From assembly GCF_000214375.1 (NCBI RefSeq), contig NC_015578.1:2170001-2234000 (forward strand): a stretch of 64,000 bases of DNA. Direction: 5' to 3'. The stretch is from Treponema primitia ZAS-2 (GTDB lineage: Bacteria > Spirochaetota > Spirochaetia > Treponematales > Breznakiellaceae). The position numbers were made by a program, and so were the translations under genes. Positions 14,203 to 22,907 of the stretch are shown piece after piece (the first letter of the stretch is position 1; the number at the start of each line of letters is the position of its first letter). The notes under the pieces are model-generated. The model searched no databases, had not been told where the DNA came from, and saw only the letters and a program-made list of their open reading frames with translations.

Positions 14203-14240
14203 CAATTAAATCCTTACAACGTAAGTAGGTATCAGACAAA
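14203..14240. other. Middle attachment-like repeat
   Basis: Contains TTACAACGTAA (14214-14224), identical to the cores at 1182 and 55302. Its left flank (AATTAAATC) matches the left copy, and AGACAAAG (14234-14241) matches the bases next to tRNA-Cys in the right copy. It lies upstream of the broken integrase. It is the probable junction between the decayed element A and the prophage. Confidence 0.5.
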
Positions 14241-15520
14241 GATATTATGTTATGAACAGCGATTTATGCTCTTATTCTATTACAGGATATAGAATTAGTC
14301 AATAGCAGACATGAAATATTTTACGAAGGTTTATGATAGAAAACGACCCTTTGTTGCATACATAACTGCATACATTTTATGATATTCGACGACAATATCC
14401 CCATTCCCAATATGATAAAGGTCATTTTCAAAAGCCTAATCCCGGCCCTTTCTGCCTGAACCCTGCTAGGAGCAGTCCATCCCTGAACCCTGTTCCGCTA
14501 ACCCAGAGCCCGAAGCCCCGCCTGTGCCCTCCCTTTTTCTGCCTGGTCCCTCGCAAACCGGGGCCGCCATTCCTCAAGCCGCCGCCCCACCCCCTGTTGT
14601 ATGCCGCCACCTGGCCCCGCTGTCCGCCGCCTGCAACCCGGCGCATACCGAATCCGTAGGACAAACCGCCACAAGCCGTTCCGGTCGCTCCGTAAACTCC
14701 GCTCCCTCCACGGCCCATGGCGCTTTACCCATTAACCAAGGGGGATAAAGGCGGGGACACCATCATTCAAACCGGAAGCCTTTACACCCAGCAGTAAAGC
14801 TGCCAATCCAGGCGGCCCCGCCTTCCCCCTTGACCCCCATAACCACCCCGGCCATCCAATATGCGCCAACACCCGCCGCCTGCCCTTGGCAAGCGGCGCA
14901 TCAGCCGTACCTACAGCCTGGCCCAAAGATTCGCCCTGAAAGCCGCACCCCCATTTTGAAGCCCCCGCCCGCAGCCTCCAAAGCCGGGGCATAATTCCCA
15001 GCGGCCCTCCATTGCCCCATACCGTCCAGCCCTCATGGGGACTAAACCGCATGGGGCAATTCCGGGCCGCCTAAAGCCCACATCAGCCGGTGGGATCCTC
15101 CGGCGCTGCGCTTCTCCGGACACCACCGGCCCCCGTCTTTTCCGCATGGTCCTTCGCATACCGGGGCCATCATCCCCAACCCGCCGCACATCGGCCTTTA
15201 TCCCCACAAGCCATTATCCCCAGCGCTCCGGGGGCGTCCTGCCCCCTCCGCGCCGCATGGTGGCTAGTCCTCACGCCTCCATGCGTACCGTTATCCACAC
15301 AGGCAGTTATTCTAACGCCCTAACGGGCGCCGCTGCTTCGCCCGTGTAAACCCTATTTCCCATCGGCTTTTCATAGCACCGTGGGGAGAAATGCGTACAG
15401 TGCCCACCCCGGGGCCGCGCAACCTTCAAGCATAGAGTAGTCAGGTGGTGGTGTATGGACGACCTCCATTGTCCCTCCCCCTCGCCGCCGGGCTTCCCCC
15501 ACTTCCGGAGAAATAGGAGG

Positions 15521-15640
15521 GGTTTTTTCCACTGTCCCAGCGCCCATTTTATCTTCAACACAGCTTTCCCTGGCTACCGCCACTTTTACTATCACTTTTG
15601 CATCGTATCCCTGGGGGCCGCTGGGACAGTGGAAAAAACC
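15521..15640. repeat. 22-bp perfect inverted repeat around 76 bp
   Basis: GGTTTTTTCCACTGTCCCAG plus CG at 15521-15542 is perfectly complementary to 15619-15640. The arms enclose 76 bp. On either strand this would make a long hairpin, or the arms could be ends of a small mobile or invertible unit. No gene is recognisable inside. Confidence 0.7.
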
Positions 15641-15700
15641 CTTGCATCCACGGCTCATAGGGGGAGGAGCAGCCACCGGCGTGGCCGGTGGCAGAGCGGA

Positions 15701-15736
15701 AAAAAACCACACCGGCGTCCATGCCGGCGTGGTTTT
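15701..15736. terminator. Bidirectional terminator-like hairpin
   Basis: AAAAAACCACACCGGC (15701-15716) pairs with GCCGGCGTGGTTTTTT (15721-15736) with one mismatch and a 4-base loop, giving a GC stem flanked by A and T runs on both sides. It would work as an intrinsic terminator in either direction, but no gene ends close by. Confidence 0.55.
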
Positions 15737-16075
15737 TTCTCCCAGGCGGCGTCCTGCCGCCTCGTCCATACACCACCACAGCGGGGAGTGGTAAGCCCAC
15801 CCGGTTTTTCGTCTTCCCATGAAGCCCAGCGGAGTCCGCCCCACAGCTGACGCAAGTGTATAACCCCAATCGCTGGTATAAAGGCCCGCATACCGTTACA
15901 TACATTCGCAATAACCGCCACCCCTACGGGTAGGCGGCAAGAATCCACAACAAAAACCATCATCCCCCAAAGAGGCTCTGCCTACTTCCTCCGTATAACA
16001 CAGCAACCCCTACGGGGATGCCGTGCCGAGCCCCAATAACCGCCCCTTCGGGGCGGCCAAAAACCAATCCCCGGC

Positions 16076-16302
16076 AAATGACCAATGACACTCGCAATAC
16101 CCTAATTTCCGAAACCCCCTCTATTATCTTAAGATATACCTATTTCCCTTTTTTTTATTGTCATAATAGTCATAAAAAAAATAAATAGAAACAGTATTAG
16201 TATTCAGTAGTATTGGGTAGCAAAAAATACCCATAAAACGCAATGACAGAAATCCCCCAAAAAAAGCCCATATTTTTGTCATTTATGACAAGGTTTCAGT
16301 CA
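16076..16302. promoter_or_regulatory. Candidate replication origin: AT-rich with repeated GTCAT/ATGAC words
   Basis: An AT-rich patch inside a GC-rich tract, about 340-560 bp beyond the end of the P4-type primase gene. The word TGTCAT/ATGACA or a near match recurs at 16079, 16085, 16160, 16168, 16242, 16278, 16286 and 16298. TTGTCAT and ATGACAA at 16276-16291 form an inverted pair. Iterons beside the primase gene are typical of P4-like replicons, where the primase binds them. This is inference from pattern and position only. Confidence 0.35.
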
Positions 16303-16637
16303 TTTTTTGCCCGTGAGGGGGGAGCGCGCGCGCCATAAAATTGCCCGGAATTGCACAGCCTGATTTCAAACCCTGCCGGAACCGGAAAACCAAGCCAGAA
16401 CCCGTATAAAGAAAAAGCCCTGCGGCATAAAATATACCAGCAGGGCATACACTAAAAACGCCAAAAAACAAGCGCCCGTGTTTTCACTTTCCAACAACCG
16501 GGGGCGCACGGGGGCCGCCCAAAAACCGCACGCGAAACATTGAGCGTGTCCTTCCGGTAAAGTTGGCACGGCGTGGGGCTCAATAAAGCCCCAAATACAA
16601 TAATGGCTACAAGCCCCCGGTGGCCCGGAAAAAATCC

Positions 16638-18032
16638 CTACTCCTCCCTAGCCCTCAGCATAATCCCCGCCCAGTACCTTGCCTCCGCAGTCCTGGTCCG
16701 GCTAAACCCCATCTCCTTCAGCCGCTGGGAAAGAATCCGCTCGCACATCGCCTTCTCGTTATTCTGCTCACACCAATCCTGATACGCCTTAAACAGCTCC
16801 CGGATCCTGATACTCACCCCCGGCGACTGAACGCAGCGCTCTTTCAGGAAAATCCCGATCACGTCCATTTCCCCCTTGTAGTCATCGGTCACCGCCAGAA
16901 CCGCCTCCGGCACCACCAGCCCCTCCCTAAGCCAGCGGTACGCCCCTTCCAGCAGCCAGTTCAGAATCCCCGAAGCTTCCGCCCGCAGCTTTTCCTCCAG
17001 GTGCTTGTCCTGCCTGTCCGCCTCAATCCGGGTAGTAAAGGGAATCAGCTTAATCCGCCGCCAGATGCCAAAGTCCGTCCCCTTGACCGTAGGCTTGTGG
17101 TTAGTCCCCATGAAAATCTTGAAGGTCGGCGTGAAGGAAAAGTATTCCCCGTAAAGAAACCGCGCAGTAACCTTGTCATTCCCCGTAATCTGCTTAATCA
17201 AAGGTTCCGAAAGCCGCCGCCCCTGGTCAAGCTCGGTAGTACTCACAAACCGCGCCCCCCGCAGCCGGGCAATATCGTTGGTAGCCTGCTCATTGTTCCG
17301 CTTCATAAACGTATCGGTAGTAGTAGTAATCGCGTAGTCCCCCAGGATATACATCAGGGTATTCAGAAAAGTACTCTTGCCATTGGCGCCGGACCCAAAC
17401 AGAATAAACATAGACTGCTCCGACACATCCCCGGTAATAGCCATCCCCGTCACGGCCTGCAGAAAGCCGATAATATCCCCGTTGCAGTTCATGATCTCCC
17501 GGACAAACTGCTTCCACGCCGGACAGCCCGCCGCCGGGTCATACACTACATTGGCAGTTTTAGTAATCATGTCCTCCTGCCTATGCTCCCGGAACAAACC
17601 GCCCTTAATGTCAATGGTGCCATTCTGCACATTGAGCAGCCAGGGGTTGCTGTCCAGCTCCTCGCTGGAAATATTCAGCTCCCTAATCCAGGAAGCCGCC
17701 TTGATAAACGCCTCCCGCCGCCTCACACTTTCGCTCAGCATGGCGTACTTCTCGATTTCTATCCGTTCCCGGTAATCCTGGGTCTTCAGCAGATCGTCAT
17801 AAATACCTCGGACCATAGCCAGCCCCTTTTCATGAATCAAGGCCCCGTCATCTATCCGCCAGCAGGTACCGTCCCAGACAACCCACTTCTTCCAAGCCCC
17901 GTTATACCGGATATCCCGCCCATAAATACTGAGCAGCCGCTCCGCATTGGTAGCATCGGTAAACTGAATTTTCCCGGCCTTCAAATCGCTGATACGCAGA
18001 TACATTGATTCGTCGCCCACCCGTTCCGCCAT
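16638..18032 (-). CDS. P4-family phage/plasmid primase-helicase (SF3 helicase part)
   Basis: 464 residues. The D5_N region (about 60-205, with LDSNPWLLNVQNGTIDI) precedes a superfamily 3 helicase core with Walker A GSGANGKST (213-221), a Walker B region near VSTTELDQG and a sensor region FMGTNHKPTVKGTDFGIWRR. The C-terminal part (about 370-464) is a helical DNA-binding segment. Full P4 alpha proteins are longer because of an N-terminal TOPRIM primase domain, missing here, so this is the helicase and D5 half only. It unwinds DNA to start element replication. It is the last gene of the minus-strand operon and overlaps the preceding gene as TAATG. Confidence 0.9.
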   Translation of the reverse strand: MAERVGDESMYLRISDLKAGKIQFTDATNAERLLSIYGRDIRYNGAWKKWVVWDGTCWRIDDGALIHEKGLAMVRGIYDDLLKTQDYRERIEIEKYAMLSESVRRREAFIKAASWIRELNISSEELDSNPWLLNVQNGTIDIKGGLFREHRQEDMITKTANVVYDPAAGCPAWKQFVREIMNCNGDIIGFLQAVTGMAITGDVSEQSMFILFGSGANGKSTFLNTLMYILGDYAITTTTDTFMKRNNEQATNDIARLRGARFVSTTELDQGRRLSEPLIKQITGNDKVTARFLYGEYFSFTPTFKIFMGTNHKPTVKGTDFGIWRRIKLIPFTTRIEADRQDKHLEEKLRAEASGILNWLLEGAYRWLREGLVVPEAVLAVTDDYKGEMDVIGIFLKERCVQSPGVSIRIRELFKAYQDWCEQNNEKAMCERILSQRLKEMGFSRTRTAEARYWAGIMLRAREE

Positions 18033-18367
18033 TATAAACCCTCCTGCCTTAAACCAGCCGCATACATCCTGAACCGGAACGCCACCAGATCAAAGGCAAT
18101 CTCCGGCGTAGACTCAGGCAGCTCCTGCATCATCCGCCCATACATGGAGTACAAAAAAGTAAGGGAACCAGGCTTCCCCAGATATTCCCGGTTTTTGAAA
18201 AACGCCACCGCCCGGTATTCGTCATCCGGGATATCTTGTTTCCGCGCCCGGTACCACGTCAAAAGATCATCAGCCCATTCAATCTCATGGGCAGCGTACT
18301 CCTCCAGCGCCTTCCGTTGGCGGCGCACATTGTATTGGTACCGTTCCGTCCAATCAACCTTACGCAT
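18032..18367 (-). CDS. Hypothetical protein upstream of primase
   Basis: 111 residues from the ATG at 18367, which has AGGGACAGG in front; a longer frame to 18550 is not needed. Rich in Arg, Tyr and Glu (YNVRRQRKALEEYAAHEIEW), apparently all-helical and cytoplasmic, with no motif I recognise. It ends in TAATG with the primase start, so the two are co-translated. A primase accessory role is possible but not shown. Confidence 0.6.
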   Translation of the reverse strand: MRKVDWTERYQYNVRRQRKALEEYAAHEIEWADDLLTWYRARKQDIPDDEYRAVAFFKNREYLGKPGSLTFLYSMYGRMMQELPESTPEIAFDLVAFRFRMYAAGLRQEGL

Positions 18368-18562
18368 ACACCTGTCCCTAAATGAAAAAACGAGAAAAAA
18401 GTGCCATTGAACTACTACAGCATTACTACAAAAATCGGGAAACAAGGGCGGGGACCGCGCCCTCAAAACAAAGACTGCCCTAAACCCATCCCCTGCCACA
18501 GCAAAGGGAATACCAAGCAACCAGCGTATAAAGCAGATAAGCAGCAGCAAAGCTATTCCTTT

Positions 18563-18656
18563 CCGCCATGAATGGCGGTTTTTACCAGGCTTTAGGTGTA
18601 GTTTAGTTTTGCTAAACTACAAGCTCATAAAATGCCATGGAGGGCATTTTATGAGC
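18563..18656. other. Cluster of three short hairpins
   Basis: CCGCCATGAATGGCGG followed by TTTTT (18563-18583), GTAGTTTAG/CTAAACTAC with a 5-base loop (18598-18620), and a perfect 14-bp stem GCTCATAAAATGCC/GGCATTTTATGAGC (18623-18656) that overlaps the stop codon of the gene ending at 18649. The first has a U tract on the plus strand. The others lie at the end of the tail gene block and may separate it from the primase genes or protect the mRNA end. Confidence 0.55.
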
Positions 18657-18939
18657 CCTCTTGCCACACAAAGACCCGCACCGTTTCCCCGGCAGCAGTC
18701 CGCCCATCGGCAAAGGTGATGAACGCCCACAGGGACCACCACCCGACCTTGTCAATCTCCTCCTCAAGGCACTCATGGAAAATAACCCCTCGTGCCACAT
18801 CTCCCACACCTGCCGTAAAACTCCCCGTTGAGCCGTCAGGTTTCCGGTACTTAATCGCCGCCGATAAACACCCTTCCAAATCCGTAAAGGTTTTCACGGT
18901 AATCCGCAGTGCACTCTGTCCCCGATAAATCCGATTCAT
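18649..18939 (-). CDS. Small phage tail-associated protein
   Basis: 96 residues. The start MNRIYRGQSALRITVKTFTD and the alternating pattern (AIKYRKPDGSTGSFTA, WSLWAFITFADGRTAAGE) look like a single beta-sandwich, similar in style to small baseplate or tail-tip proteins that begin with YRGQ-LRI and a KPDG motif. It follows the large tail protein directly. No family assigned; a structural role is inferred from position and style. Confidence 0.55.
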   Translation of the reverse strand: MNRIYRGQSALRITVKTFTDLEGCLSAAIKYRKPDGSTGSFTAGVGDVARGVIFHECLEEEIDKVGWWSLWAFITFADGRTAAGETVRVFVWQEGS

Positions 18940-18947
18940 CTGTCCCC

Positions 18948-21029
18948 CTAATGGATACGGCTCTCAAGCACAATCTCCCGGCATATCGCCGACTTCAAAA
19001 CAAGCTCCTCATTACTTTTTAGGAACCGCCGCAAAAGAAAATCCCGCACAAACCCTACCGTAGCCAGCCTGATAAAAACTCCCAGGCTCCGCAGCGCCTC
19101 CCCCGTAGTTCCTGCAGTGTCAAACGCTTCCCGGTGATATTCCCCCAGATGAGCCGTCCCCGCACGGCTCCCCGCAGCTGCATACATCCCCCGTACATAG
19201 TCCCCCCAATGCCCCACTGCATCGGAAACTCCCGCCTTCCCGGTCAAAACCCTCAGCAGCAAAGCTGCCCGGCCTGTGGCATCGCTCTCCCTGACGGTCA
19301 TCAGCATAACCCGAAAAATACCCCGTTTCGTACTGCCGCCCCCGTCAAGGCTTCTCCCGGTTTCAATAATACTGCGCTTATTACCGACAAAACGGCTTTG
19401 CGCCGTTGTCGTTTTCACCGTATCTACCGCTTTCCGCAGTAAAGCCCGGCTACCTTTGAGTAAGTCACCAGCTTTTAGCTGTTGGGCCAGTTTCCGGTAT
19501 ATCCCCGCAGCACGGCTTGCCAGGCCCGTCCCCTTTACCGTCGCCGTGTGTTTCCGCACATAGGATGAACCGTGTCCCAGGGCACTGGTATTCCCCCCAT
19601 CCATGACGCTGACCCGCTTATAACTTGACGTGTGCCCCAGGCCTGCATTATTCCTGCCATTCATAGCCAGAGTCTTTTTATAGGACGCCTCAGGTTTCAA
19701 TATATCACTTAGTTTTACCCCCTGTGCCAGTGTCTTCTTATAGGCTGCCACAAGTTTCCGGGAATCGCCTAGCGTTACTCCCTGGGCCAGCGTCCTGATA
19801 TAGGCATTTGCCGGTATTTCAAGGTATATGCTCATCTTCATGTCGTACCGTGCATTGGGCAGCACATTCCTGTATTCGCTTCTTGGATCATTAAATTTGT
19901 CATTAAAAATACCAATATCCAAAAACATCAGATCAGAGAGCATTTCATACACCGTGCTATAGTATTCCCTATAGCTGGGGTCAAGCTGCAATTCCTGTGC
20001 CCGGAACAAAGGAACGCCATAATCGAATTGCAGAGCCACCCCATTACCATAAAACCCAAACCATATATCCGTATTTGCCGCAATAGCATTAGGGGTAATG
20101 GTTGATTTTATCCATCGGTTGATATTTATATACTCATAATTATGGTTTTCCGGCAAAGGGTACCCATAGGTAAACTGATAGCTAAGCAGCTGTTTTGGCC
20201 TATTGCCATAATTGCTGTATATAAAAGGCGCAATCGTACAGTCATAGCCGTCCATAATTTTCCCTGCTTTATGGATATACGCATAACAGTCATAGGTTCC
20301 ATTAAGCGCCACCGGTGTGTTGTATTTATTGAAAGCCGCTTCTTCATACAGCTCTATCCACATGGCGCGTTTCACATTATCCATGGTTTTACCAGGATAG
20401 TATTCCTGGCAAGTTTCCCAGTCATCGTAACTTAAATAATCATACTCGTAATACGCCCCAACCGTATTTGACCCGATAACCGGGTCCACCACCACCGGGT
20501 ACTGAGCTTCCCCCAGCCACCTTTCCGGAATAGTAATAGTCATGACCCCATTTTCTATCCACACATCCCCCCAAACCTTCTGCCCCCGTGCGTCAATAAT
20601 CCTGGGCCGGTGTATATGGCAAATCTTCCCGGTCCCCACATGGTAGGCGGGGGAGTTAATAACCATCTCCTTTTTATAAACCGCATAGCTTCCCCGCAGT
20701 ATTTCAGGCCCGAAAGAATCAGGCTGCCTGAAAAAATCAAACTGCTCCCAGCCCTCAATAGCCACAAAGACCTGGTTACCCTCCGGTTCCCGGTTCAGGA
20801 TAAGGTCATACTCAAAATGCGAACCATCAAGTATCGTAAATCGGTGGCTTTCCCGTTCCCCGGAGTAGTGGAGCGTTCTCTTGTCCCCCCGCAGGGTATA
20901 GGAATCCCCGGTAATAGGGCTGAACCGCAGGGCATCCCTGCCCCAGCGGTTCAGCTTCCAGGAAGGGACTTTGCTCCCCAGGCTTACCATCAGCGGAAAA
21001 TCTTGCGGTGATTGTAAAAATTGTGCCAT
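18948..21029 (-). CDS. Large phage tail/host-contact protein with C-terminal repeats
   Basis: 693 residues. The first about 180 residues form a beta-rich domain (SWKLNRWGRDALRFSPITGD, ending in WLGEAQYPVVVDPVIG, a motif seen in bacterial surface and tail proteins). A second domain (about 185-400) is rich in Tyr and Asn. From about 405 to 680 there are around a dozen short repeats of 20-25 residues of the form Y-K-TLAQGVKLSD-L (AAYKKTLAQGVKLSDIL, ASYKKTLAMNGRNNAG and weaker versions). It is the best candidate for tail fibre or receptor binding. The small protein at 18649 follows in the same operon. Confidence 0.7.
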   Translation of the reverse strand: MAQFLQSPQDFPLMVSLGSKVPSWKLNRWGRDALRFSPITGDSYTLRGDKRTLHYSGERESHRFTILDGSHFEYDLILNREPEGNQVFVAIEGWEQFDFFRQPDSFGPEILRGSYAVYKKEMVINSPAYHVGTGKICHIHRPRIIDARGQKVWGDVWIENGVMTITIPERWLGEAQYPVVVDPVIGSNTVGAYYEYDYLSYDDWETCQEYYPGKTMDNVKRAMWIELYEEAAFNKYNTPVALNGTYDCYAYIHKAGKIMDGYDCTIAPFIYSNYGNRPKQLLSYQFTYGYPLPENHNYEYININRWIKSTITPNAIAANTDIWFGFYGNGVALQFDYGVPLFRAQELQLDPSYREYYSTVYEMLSDLMFLDIGIFNDKFNDPRSEYRNVLPNARYDMKMSIYLEIPANAYIRTLAQGVTLGDSRKLVAAYKKTLAQGVKLSDILKPEASYKKTLAMNGRNNAGLGHTSSYKRVSVMDGGNTSALGHGSSYVRKHTATVKGTGLASRAAGIYRKLAQQLKAGDLLKGSRALLRKAVDTVKTTTAQSRFVGNKRSIIETGRSLDGGGSTKRGIFRVMLMTVRESDATGRAALLLRVLTGKAGVSDAVGHWGDYVRGMYAAAGSRAGTAHLGEYHREAFDTAGTTGEALRSLGVFIRLATVGFVRDFLLRRFLKSNEELVLKSAICREIVLESRIH

Positions 21030-21032
21030 GGT

Positions 21033-21584
21033 TTATTGTCCAAGAATAGTTATTTCCCACAGCACCTGCAGGGTATCGCTGATAGTAACATTCACCACCG
21101 GCGTAATCTGCGCATACGCCAGGCAATTAGAAGCCGTGGCGTTCCCGTTGAGCAGACACGCTTCGTTTATCCCGTTTGCGTTCAAAGCCCCGGCGGCAAA
21201 ACTCGCCCGGTAGGTAATAGTGGTATCCCCGGTATTCCCCCAGGCCGCCTTCAACGCCGGGTACCCGCTGTCCAGAGCTTTCATACTCCCCGTAGGGGTA
21301 TTGCACCGGACATTAGTCTTAACGCTGTTCCCGGTCCAGCCTGTCCCCACTTGAATAAATCCGGCGGAACTACTCACCTTTGTTTTCGTAGGCGAAACCA
21401 GCAACGCATCAGCAATCAGCGCGTCACCCTCTCTCGTAACAATATTGTGATGATGGTACAGCATAGGCCGCCCCGGCACACGAAAGAGCCTACCAAACCA
21501 CCCAGGCGCCCTCCGTTTGATATTCCCGTCCTTATCCAGAACCCGAACCGTAACCATCCCACGAACCCTAATCCTGTCTTTCAT
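21033..21584 (-). CDS. Phage tail/fibre-associated protein
   Basis: 183 residues from the ATG at 21584, chosen because it overlaps the upstream stop as TAATG. Early residues (RVRGMVTVRVLDKDGNIKRR, HHHNIVTREGDALIADALL) resemble the N-terminal part of phage proteins attached to the tail tip, followed by a Gly/Ser/Thr/Asn-rich beta region. It lies between the lysis genes and the large tail protein. Exact role unknown. Confidence 0.6.
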   Translation of the reverse strand: MKDRIRVRGMVTVRVLDKDGNIKRRAPGWFGRLFRVPGRPMLYHHHNIVTREGDALIADALLVSPTKTKVSSSAGFIQVGTGWTGNSVKTNVRCNTPTGSMKALDSGYPALKAAWGNTGDTTITYRASFAAGALNANGINEACLLNGNATASNCLAYAQITPVVNVTISDTLQVLWEITILGQ

Positions 21585-21886
21585 TAGTTCCCCCCAAATA
21601 TCAAAATACTTCCGGCGCCTAAAACAAGCCCGGAAAAAAGGCAAATCACCCCCGTAATAATCATCTTTTTCATTCTGCCCGCTTTTTCATCCCGGTACTG
21701 CTGTTCCCAGCGTCGCGCCTCCGCCAGGGCCGCCGCCGTTTCCCGCCGTGCCGTCCCTTCCCGGTCCAGGGCAGCCATGGACGCAGCCTTTGCCGCCTCA
21801 GCCGCCGCGCTTTCAATCGCTTCCTCCGCTGCCTCGGACAGTTCCGCCACCAGCGCCGTCACTTCTGTATCGCTGTAGAATCTCAT
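21584..21886 (-). CDS. Small coiled-coil protein with C-terminal membrane helix
   Basis: 100 residues from the ATG at 21886. An Ala/Glu-rich coiled coil (LVAELSEAAEEAIESAAAEA and on to AEARRWEQQYRDEK) is followed by a membrane segment at the C-terminus (MIITGVICLFSGLVLGAGSI). It overlaps the end of the preceding gene by 74 bases in another frame, as nested lysis genes often do. By place and shape it may be a spanin or holin partner; no family match. Confidence 0.5.
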   Translation of the reverse strand: MRFYSDTEVTALVAELSEAAEEAIESAAAEAAKAASMAALDREGTARRETAAALAEARRWEQQYRDEKAGRMKKMIITGVICLFSGLVLGAGSILIFGGN

Positions 21887-22130
21887 CCCGCCGTTCCCGG
21901 AATCGCTCAACATTACTGTCGGAACTTCCCCGGACACCGGGAAGCTCCAAAAACTCATAAGGATCACGAGCGCTGTACTCCTCCCGCAATTCCTGTATTT
22001 CACGCTCAGCCTCCCATTGTTCGATAATCGCCAGGTCCCGTTCCCGGAGCCGAATCGCCGCAAGCGCCATCCCCACTAGCAGCAGAGCCGACCCCGCCCC
22101 GACAGCCACCCCCCGCCAGAAATCCCCCAT
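21813..22130 (-). CDS. Small membrane-anchored coiled-coil protein, possible i-spanin
   Basis: 105 residues from the ATG at 22130. One N-terminal membrane helix (VAVGAGSALLLVGMALAAI) then a charged helix (EAEREIQELREEYS, VERFRERRDEILQRYRS), the layout of Rz-type inner-membrane spanins. It starts inside the previous gene and overlaps the next one. Sitting just after endolysin and putative holins supports a lysis role, which stays an inference. Confidence 0.45.
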   Translation of the reverse strand: MGDFWRGVAVGAGSALLLVGMALAAIRLRERDLAIIEQWEAEREIQELREEYSARDPYEFLELPGVRGSSDSNVERFRERRDEILQRYRSDGAGGGTVRGSGGSD

Positions 22131-22386
22131 CCCTGCTTCCTCCTCGTGCAATAACCTTGAGCCCCACAATCCCGAACAGCACCATTACCATAACCGCAAA
22201 CCATATCCAGTCCCGGATAAGCCCCTTCACTAAAAGCCACGTTGCCAGGTACAAGCAGAAGGGCTTAAACCCCAGCATCTTGGAAGGCAGGGCAATAAGC
22301 CGCTTTCCCAGAATCACCAACAGTTCTTTTTCCGAATGTTCCCAGCTTGCCTTGTCGCTAATCTGTATCCCGTCAGAATCGCTCAT
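22006..22386 (-). CDS. Holin-like small membrane protein
   Basis: 126 residues. A short hydrophilic N-terminus is followed by two closely spaced hydrophobic segments (FCLYLATWLLVKGLI and WIWFAVMVMVLFGIVGLKVI, about 44-80), fitting a class II holin-like topology. The last about 45 residues are Gly-rich and overlap the next gene by 125 bases, so the true reading end could be affected by an undetected frameshift. It starts at the stop of the endolysin gene. Role inferred from topology and neighbours. Confidence 0.5.
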   Translation of the reverse strand: MSDSDGIQISDKASWEHSEKELLVILGKRLIALPSKMLGFKPFCLYLATWLLVKGLIRDWIWFAVMVMVLFGIVGLKVIARGGSRDGGFLAGGGCRGGVGSAASGDGACGDSAPGTGPGDYRTMGG

Positions 22387-22907
22387 AAAGCTATTTCCAT
22401 ATAGCGCCTGAGTTCCGGGTCCACATCGTAGCGCGATCCTTCATGGGACAAACGGACCAGTGCTGCCCGGTCCAGCCCCCGGATTGCGGTAGACGATCCC
22501 CGGTTCCAGAACCACGCAGAAAGGAAGTCCAAACTGCGGACCCGTGCGCCCCCTTCCTGGGAATTAAGCACCACGCCGTCCCCAACCAGCCCCGCAACAT
22601 GGGAAGCCGCCCCGGTTTTCCCGTCAACAAAAAACGCCGCCCTGATACCGTCAGGTGAAGGGCGCTGTGCCGTAAACACCCGCTTGTACAAATCATCCGC
22701 AGTAGTCCTGATAAAGTGCCCGGTAGCCGCAAGCAAAGCCAGGCACACTGCGCCGGAACAGTCCGACGATTCCGGGTTTTCCTTCCCCCAGCCGTAGGGC
22801 GAATTAAACTGCAATAGCAGAAAGTAGATAAACTTCTCCGCCTCTGTCATCCGGTCAAACTGACGCTGTTCGTTCTCAAAAACCCTGTCCCATTTAATAC
22901 CCATCAT
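22383..22907 (-). CDS. NlpC/P60-type endolysin
   Basis: 174 residues. The catalytic layout of NlpC/P60 cysteine peptidases is visible: PYGWGKENPESSDCSGAVC with Cys50, ASHVAGLVGDGVVL with His103. These enzymes cut cell-wall peptide crosslinks; in a phage lysis cassette the target is the host peptidoglycan. It overlaps the upstream XhlA-like gene by 4 bases and the downstream holin-like gene by 4, forming a tight lysis block. Confidence 0.8.
   Translation of the reverse strand: MMGIKWDRVFENEQRQFDRMTEAEKFIYFLLLQFNSPYGWGKENPESSDCSGAVCLALLAATGHFIRTTADDLYKRVFTAQRPSPDGIRAAFFVDGKTGAASHVAGLVGDGVVLNSQEGGARVRSLDFLSAWFWNRGSSTAIRGLDRAALVRLSHEGSRYDVDPELRRYMEIAL

Larger units (their letters stand above)
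14242..16637. other. Non-coding C-rich tract with hairpins, no supported gene
   Basis: About 2.4 kb without a convincing gene. From about 14430 to 16080 the plus strand is strongly C-rich; frames stay open on both strands only because of composition, and their translations are low-complexity Pro/Ala or Gly/Arg. There is internal similarity: about 14530-14585 resembles 15135-15190 (both hold TTTTC-GC-TGGTCC-TCGCA-ACCGGGGCC), so part of the tract is an old duplication. Several short GC hairpins occur at 15914-15935, 16003-16012 and 16040-16056 (CCGCCCCTTCGGGGCGG). An AT-rich part (16130-16300) is described separately. GGGGCT/AGCCCC at 16574-16591 lies just behind the primase gene. Confidence 0.5.

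Noticed and set aside
14428-15963. Several 75-157 codon frames on both strands
   Set aside because: Overlapping frames in a strongly C-biased tract with low-complexity translations and no start signals; no frame is favoured.
16620-18008. 462-codon open frame on the plus strand
   Set aside because: Lies antisense to the P4-type primase and translates to Pro/His/Arg-rich low-complexity sequence; it is a shadow of the GC-rich gene.
18948-21029. Diversity-generating retroelement target
   Set aside because: Tail protein of a Treponema prophage invited the idea, but no reverse transcriptase or template repeat was found.
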